DNA from: Ettlia oleoabundans
Taxonomy: Eukaryota; Chlorophyta; Chlorophyceae; Chlamydomonadales
DNA: 11,935 nucleotides
NCBI GenBank assembly: GCA_019693395.1
Contig: JAAMXP010002191.1
Coordinates: 1-11,935 of the forward strand
Reading direction: 5' to 3'
Shown: piece by piece, positions 7,884 to 11,935 of the stretch
Layout of the letters: the number at the start of each line of letters is the position of its first letter
Numbering within the stretch: the stretch's first letter is position 1
Notes under the pieces: generated by a model
Databases searched by the model: none
Told to the model about the DNA's origin: nothing
What the model saw: the letters and a program-made list of their open reading frames with translations, nothing else
Position numbers and translations under genes: made by a program

Positions 7884-8650
7884 TTTTGCGCAGTCTGCAG
7901 CGGGAGCGATCAAAGAGGTTTGAACATGGTGGGGCAAGATGCGTGTAGGGCGCTTCTGCAGCGCCGAGCGGATGCCGCTGCTTACTGCACGACTCAAGGC
8001 GCCAGTGTTGAGTCACACACACCTTACGAAACCTGCAATACACCGTTGGTGCCGGCACGCGCACGAGAACGCCAGCCGCAGAGTAATGGACGGTATTTAG
8101 TTTTCCTTTGATATGACGATACTATTCACAGGACTGTCCAAGAGCAGCCAAATTTGGGGAGGAGGATCACCGTGCTGAGCGTGGCGGGCTGCCGCTACGA
8201 GTGCGGCATTTTGGCTCGGCTTACGAGGTTTACGGCCCTTTTCTTCCGCGCCCTCCCGGCGTGCACCATCTGTCGCCACCCGCCGTACTCGCTTGCCCTT
8301 CGAGGGACTTCGGCCGCCGGCCGCGCCACAGTTGACAGCCTCTCAGCTGCAGTGTCTCCGCTGTTATACCTCGGGCTCGCGAGCCCCGCGCCGGGCGGGG
8401 TTCTGCGCTTCGGCGCGTGTGGCGGAACGCTCCAAAGTGCCGAGGGCGCGGCGGCTCCGCGGTGAGGCTGAAAGCGACGGGCAAGCAGCACAGTGGGGTG
8501 CCAGGCAGTTGGCGAGAGCTAGCGCAGGCTCCGCGCCGGGCCACTGTTGGTCACGGGGTCGGTGTTTCAACCCCTGGTGCTCCCTCTGCCGCTGCAGCAG
8601 GCTGTTCAGCCTGTGCTTGAAACCCCTCCAGAAATACTAAGAGCAGCAGC
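7884..8650. promoter_or_regulatory. Divergent region with GC-rich leader of the cyclin gene
   Basis: The 767 bases between two divergent start codons should hold both promoters. The cyclin side (8116-8650) has no ATG on the plus strand for 535 nt, as expected of a long 5' UTR under scanning, and carries several short hairpins. Overlapping open frames here start only at non-ATG codons and look unlike proteins. The transcription start cannot be placed. Confidence 0.5.
8373..8416 (+). repeat. Paired hairpins in the presumed cyclin leader
   Basis: A perfect 14-base palindrome GGGCTCGCGAGCCC lies at 8373-8386. Nineteen bases later, GCGC-TTCG-GCGC (8405-8416) has the form of the very stable C(UUCG)G tetraloop hairpin. 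Both are seen directly. A role in translation control is only a possibility, as GC-rich sequence makes such structures common. Confidence 0.4.
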
Positions 8651-11177
8651 ATGAGCAAGTTGCAAAAGTTCCCGGTGCTGAGCAAAGAGGAGCTGGTTAA
8701 CAGCCCCTCTCGCGCCGATGGCGTGCCAGAAGCCATGGAGTACCGTCGCCGCAAGCTGGCCGCGCTGCACATGAAAGACGTGGCCCATGAGTTTGGAATG
8801 TGAGTTGTCCTGCCTGCCTCACAAGCAAGCGACTGGCTCTATTGTGGTGCAATTCCCAGCGTAGGCCAAAACGCTGTGAGCAGTCCTGCAGCAGCTTGGA
8901 TTCTGAAAGGGAATCGGTCTTCACTGCTGCTTTACCGTGCTATCCACACTGGCCTGGTTGCCGGAAGAGCAGGTCTGTGACCACTTGGGCCATTGCCACA
9001 ACCTTCTTCAACCGCTTTTACGCGCGGAAGAGCATGAAGAGGAACAATCCTTTTGTGAGTTGCGGCAGTTGTGTGAGCTGTTGCACATTTTGCCTGCCCT
9101 GTCAGACTTGGACATTCCTCTTGTTTGGGGTGCTGTAGTAGAGGGAAGGCTGCCCTGGGATAGAGAGCGGAGGGTCCACATCCAAATCTGCAGCAATGCT
9201 GCTTATTGTAAGGAAGCTCATTAAACCTGGGCTAGATGTGTCGCCATTCGCTGCTTTTTTGCATGCTGGCACAAAGTTTTCAGTGTCCTCTGTAGCATGC
9301 CCTCATGTTGATGTTGAATCAGGATGAGGTTGACTGCCATCCTACTCATTCAAAACTCGTCATACATACATAATGGTGCAACCAAGCTCAAAGTGCAAAC
9401 TGCTGATCCACCTTTATCTGCTTGGTGCCCCATGCATCTAGATGGTCTGCTATCGTCAATGTATCGCCGCCGTCACAGCCCAGCAGTGTATACTGACCTT
9501 TCCCGTTGCTAGGTTGATACTCCCTTGCTGCCTAGTCAAATAATCTTCGTCATTGTGTGTGGAGGTACCTTGATGGTAGTTGATCACCCGTGGCTGGTCC
9601 CTGGGTGCTGCTGCCTGCGCTGTGCAGATTGTTGCTTGCGCGTGCCTATACTTGGCCGGCAAGCTGAACCAGGAGCCGCGCTCACACAGCAAGCTGGCCA
9701 ATGAGCTGCTTAAGGCGTGGTTTGGCAAGGACCACCCGCAGCTGCACATGTTGGCGGCGGCGCATGCTGCTGCCGCCAAGCAGCAGCAGCGGCGCGGGTT
9801 GCCCGTGGCGCCCCCCGGCCCCGCCCTGGATTTCTTCACTAACATGTGGGAGGCTGTGCTGGAGGCTGAGCGGGCCCTGCTGCACACTGTGGGGTTTGAC
9901 TTCAACGTGGACATCATCCACACGTACGTGGCACGGCTGTGCAACCGCCCCCTCTTCAAGGCCCTGGGACTCAACACCCACAGGCCCTTTCAGCAGAAAC
10001 TGGTGGAGATCTCAAACGATATCTACTGGAAGGATGGGCTACTGCCACTGCAGGTGGGCACAATGCAGTATGGCATCACACCCTTAAGGCTGCTTGCAGC
10101 CTGATTGCTGTAATGCTGCGGGCAGTGTTCAAGTGGGGCGTGAATTGCACATCCGAGCCTACTTGTACGCCTGCGGTTCCTGTGCCACACCGACAATTGA
10201 ATTTCACAGGCGTAGTAACAGCTCTGCTTGCTTGCTACTGCCTAGCCACTCAGCCCTGCTTGACGTGCTGTTCTGTGTTTGCATTTGTGCAGTACCCTCC
10301 GGACAAGATTGCCATTGCCATCTTCTACACCATTTTCAAGGCCGCCAAGGTCAACAAGGTGTCTGGCTTGCCGTTGCCTGCGCCTGTGGGCGCTAGTGGT
10401 CAGCCCTGGTATGTCGAGGAGGGGCTGAGCGACGCCGAGTGTGTGGAGATCACAACACGCTTGGCAGACGCGTTTCTCAACAGTAATAAGGGCAAGAAGG
10501 CGGGGGAGAAGCGCAAGGCTGCGGCAGCAATGGGCCCTGCAGGGCAAGCGCCTGCTCCCAGCCCCTCTGCTGCGGGCACGACAGGCGCTGCCTCTTCCAC
10601 CGCCATGCTGGGAGCCTGCCTGAGCGCGGCATACAGTGGCGGCGGGCCTACGCTGGGCACGCTTGGCACTGCAGCCGATGCTGGCGGCCTGTCCAATCTT
10701 GGGTCAGGGGACGGCCTGGGTGAGCACACGTCTGTGCCCCGCCCCGTCAGCAGCGACATTGGAACCACCGGCACCATGGCTATGCCGACCAAGCGCGCAG
10801 CAGACGGCGCAGGCAGCCCGGCCATCGCGGCAGCAGCAGAGCCATCAGCGTCAGCCGCTGCGGTGCACGGCCTGTGCAGTAAGCGTGCCCGCCAAGCGGG
10901 TCACAGCACTGCAGCGCCCACCCAGGCTGCCAGCTCAATGGGAGCAGGCGCGCGCTGGTTGCCAGGCAGGCACCCAGCCCACTCGCCGCTGTCTGCAGAG
11001 CAGTCCACATTTGCTCCTGGCAGCGACCCTTCCCTCACCTACCCGCCAGCAGACCCCGGCAGCGCTGCTGCGGCACCGGTGGGTGCGACCCCACCTCCTG
11101 CTGCTGCTTCGACGCCGGCAGCTACTGCAGATAGCGACAAGGAGGAGGGAGAGCTGGAGGAAGGAGAGGTGGTGTGA
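8651..11177 (+). CDS. Cyclin T/K-like protein (transcriptional CDK partner), spliced
   Basis: By family, such cyclins bind CDK9/12-type kinases that phosphorylate the RNA polymerase II tail in the nucleus. Four exons: 8651-8799, 8973-9054, 9628-10053 and 10293-11177, in total 1542 nt or 513 residues; junction phases 2, 0 and 0 all fit. Cyclin fold 1 (about 30-175) includes MEYRRRKLAALHMKDVAHEFG, then TTWAIATTFFNRFYARKS, then IVACACLYLAGKLNQEPR. It carries an Ala/Gln/Pro-rich insertion (about 109-138) before ALLHTVGFDFNVDIIHTYV. Fold 2 (about 185-285) includes ISNDIYWKDGLLPLQ, then YPPDKIAIAIFYTIFKAAKV, then WYVEEGLSDAECVEITTRLAD. The rest is a long Ala/Ser/Gly/Pro-rich tail with possible nuclear signals (KKAGEKRK, SKRAR) and an acidic end containing EEGELEEGE. 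T, K and L types are hard to separate by eye; the second fold looks most like plant cyclin T. The start is the first ATG after a long ATG-free leader. Confidence 0.88.
9055..9627 (+). other. Long second intron of the cyclin gene (573 nt)
   Basis: It runs from a GTGAGT donor after codon 77 to a CTGTGCAG acceptor in phase 0. Open frames inside it show no protein-like features on either strand. I find no tRNA, clear snoRNA or repeat in it. Confidence 0.75.
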
Positions 11178-11266
11178 GCACCCATGGCTGCTGACGCAGC
11201 TTATTACCCCCAACCCAGCACCTGGTGCTGGATGCGTATGTTTGCCAAGCAACCCTCCCTCTGTCT

Positions 11267-11271
11267 TTACA
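11267..11271 (-). terminator. Candidate UGUAA poly(A) signal of the right-edge minus-strand gene
   Basis: TTACA on the plus strand reads TGTAA on the minus strand, about 460 nt after the minus-strand stop codon. It is the only such motif I see on that strand between the two stops. Short motif, so tentative. Confidence 0.35.
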
Positions 11272-11475
11272 CATTCAGAGATCACTCAATAGGTAGTTAT
11301 CCTTGGTTTATTTGACAGCAGTTCCGCCGTCCTTGCACAGCCACCCCAGTTTCCTATCCCAATGTTCCCCCTGAGTGTACCATTTCATTCCTTGCTTCCC
11401 CTCCGTGCTCTGCTTCTCTGCTGCTTATTCTGCTCTGCTCTCTTCATGTGCCATTTGAGATTTCTGATTTCCTGC

Positions 11476-11480
11476 TGTAA
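11476..11480 (+). terminator. Candidate UGUAA poly(A) signal of the cyclin gene
   Basis: TGTAA lies about 300 nt after the cyclin stop, a normal 3' UTR length for green algae, and is the first plus-strand copy after the stop. This is the best-placed poly(A) signal in the window, but cleavage is not proven. Confidence 0.5.
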
Positions 11481-11729
11481 CAGGAATACTAGCAGCAGCA
11501 ATTAGCGCTCAGGCTGGTCAGAGACAGCGGGAGAGACAAGGGAGGCAGCAAAGGGGTGAAAGCAGGGAGAGTGGAAAGACAGCTTGGCTGCTACGGGTTG
11601 CACGGCATGGCACTAAGTAAGGAAATAAAGGAATACTTCAAAGACGCAGAAATGGTCACAGTGCTGTGCTAGAAACGGTTGCTACAGAAGGCAGGCACAG
11701 CGGGGTAGAACCCTTGCGCCTGTCCCCCC

Positions 11730-11918
11730 CTACGCCGCTGCTTCTGCCTCACCCTGCGCTGCTGCCTCTACTGCTTCCGCCTCTTCTGCACCCTCCTGCA
11801 CAGGCCACGGGATTGCTGCCGCCTCGACAGGCCACCCAGCAAACACCAGGGGTAGGCGGTCTGCCAGCAGGGCACGGAATGCGTCAATGTCCACCCGCAC
11901 ATCAACGTTGGTGTGGGC
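11730..11918 (-). CDS. Last exon of an unidentified gene running off the right edge
   Basis: I do not recognise the protein. On the minus strand a frame of 62 codons ends in TAG at 11732-11730. It begins with AHTNVDVRVDIDAFRALLAD, continues with RLPLVFAGWPVE, and ends in an acidic Glu/Ala-rich tail that includes EGAEEAEAVEAAA. The first half has the mixed composition of a folded domain edge; the acidic Ala-rich end is common in algal proteins. A pyrimidine-rich tract followed by CCGCAG directly before 11918 looks like a 3' splice acceptor, so I end the exon there, but the frame also stays open to the window edge (11935). Most of the gene lies beyond the window. It converges on the cyclin gene. 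Confidence 0.5.
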   Translation of the reverse strand, partial: AHTNVDVRVDIDAFRALLADRLPLVFAGWPVEAAAIPWPVQEGAEEAEAVEAAAQGEAEAAA

Positions 11919-11935
11919 CTGCGGCGGGGGGGGGG

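Larger units (their letters stand above)
11178..11729. other. Convergent 3' region between cyclin and the right-edge gene
   Basis: These 552 bases hold no visible gene. By orientation they carry the 3' UTRs of two convergent genes. Candidate poly(A) signals are a plus-strand TGTAA at 11476-11480 and a minus-strand TGTAA at 11271-11267, listed separately. Confidence 0.6.

Noticed and set aside
7884..7997. N-terminal extension of the acidic ORF to 7997
   Set aside because: The frame there begins with TTG, and the first ATG is at 7883 with a good context.
8533..8584. tRNA-like stretch with GGGGTCGGTGTTTCAACCCC
   Set aside because: Only one hairpin is present; the B box does not match and no cloverleaf forms.
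9939..10292. 5' part of a 412-codon plus-strand open frame as part of the cyclin CDS or as a separate gene
   Set aside because: It reads cyclin exon 3 in the wrong frame and then intron 3. Only the part from 10293 is in the cyclin frame; splicing at 10053/10293 restores a continuous cyclin fold.

Overview
The window is nuclear DNA of a eukaryote and most likely of a green alga (Chlorophyta). The support is GC-rich sequence, many short exons joined by GTGAGT/GTAAGC-type donors and CAG acceptors, Ala/Gln/Ser-rich protein tails, a plant-like ribosomal protein, and a few UGUAA motifs downstream of stop codons, the usual chlorophyte poly(A) signal. I cannot name a genus. I saw no mobile element, CRISPR array, rRNA or tRNA. 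Most genes are spliced, so I built the models by hand by joining exons whose phases match and whose joined protein keeps family motifs.

Left part, minus strand: the gene for ribosomal protein eS24 (RPS24; exons 285-1742, last few codons beyond the left edge). Behind it lie an LSm10-like Sm protein (2453-2881) and an unrecognised 132-residue tail-anchored membrane protein (3106-3634, two exons). The last two are 224 bp apart, run the same way and have no UGUAA between them, so they may share one transcript.

Middle, plus strand: an eight-exon DusA-type tRNA-dihydrouridine synthase (3912-6918) with a transit-peptide-like N-terminus. It is divergent from the tail-anchored gene across a 277 bp intergenic region. 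A hairpin lies just behind its stop. It converges on an unrecognised acidic, Gln-rich single-exon ORF (7440-7883, minus).

Right part: a 767 bp divergent region with an ATG-free, hairpin-rich stretch leads into a four-exon cyclin T/K-like gene (8651-11177, plus). This gene converges on the last exon of an unidentified minus-strand gene (11730-11918) that runs off the right edge. Candidate poly(A) signals of this last pair are placed so that their 3' UTRs would overlap.

There is no metabolic cluster. The recognised genes share a loose theme of RNA and gene expression: translation (eS24), histone pre-mRNA 3' processing by family inference (LSm10), tRNA modification (Dus) and control of RNA polymerase II (cyclin T/K). 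The most notable items are the LSm10-like protein in an apparent alga, the possible dicistronic unit, and a six-codon upstream ORF whose stop overlaps the main start codon as TAATG.
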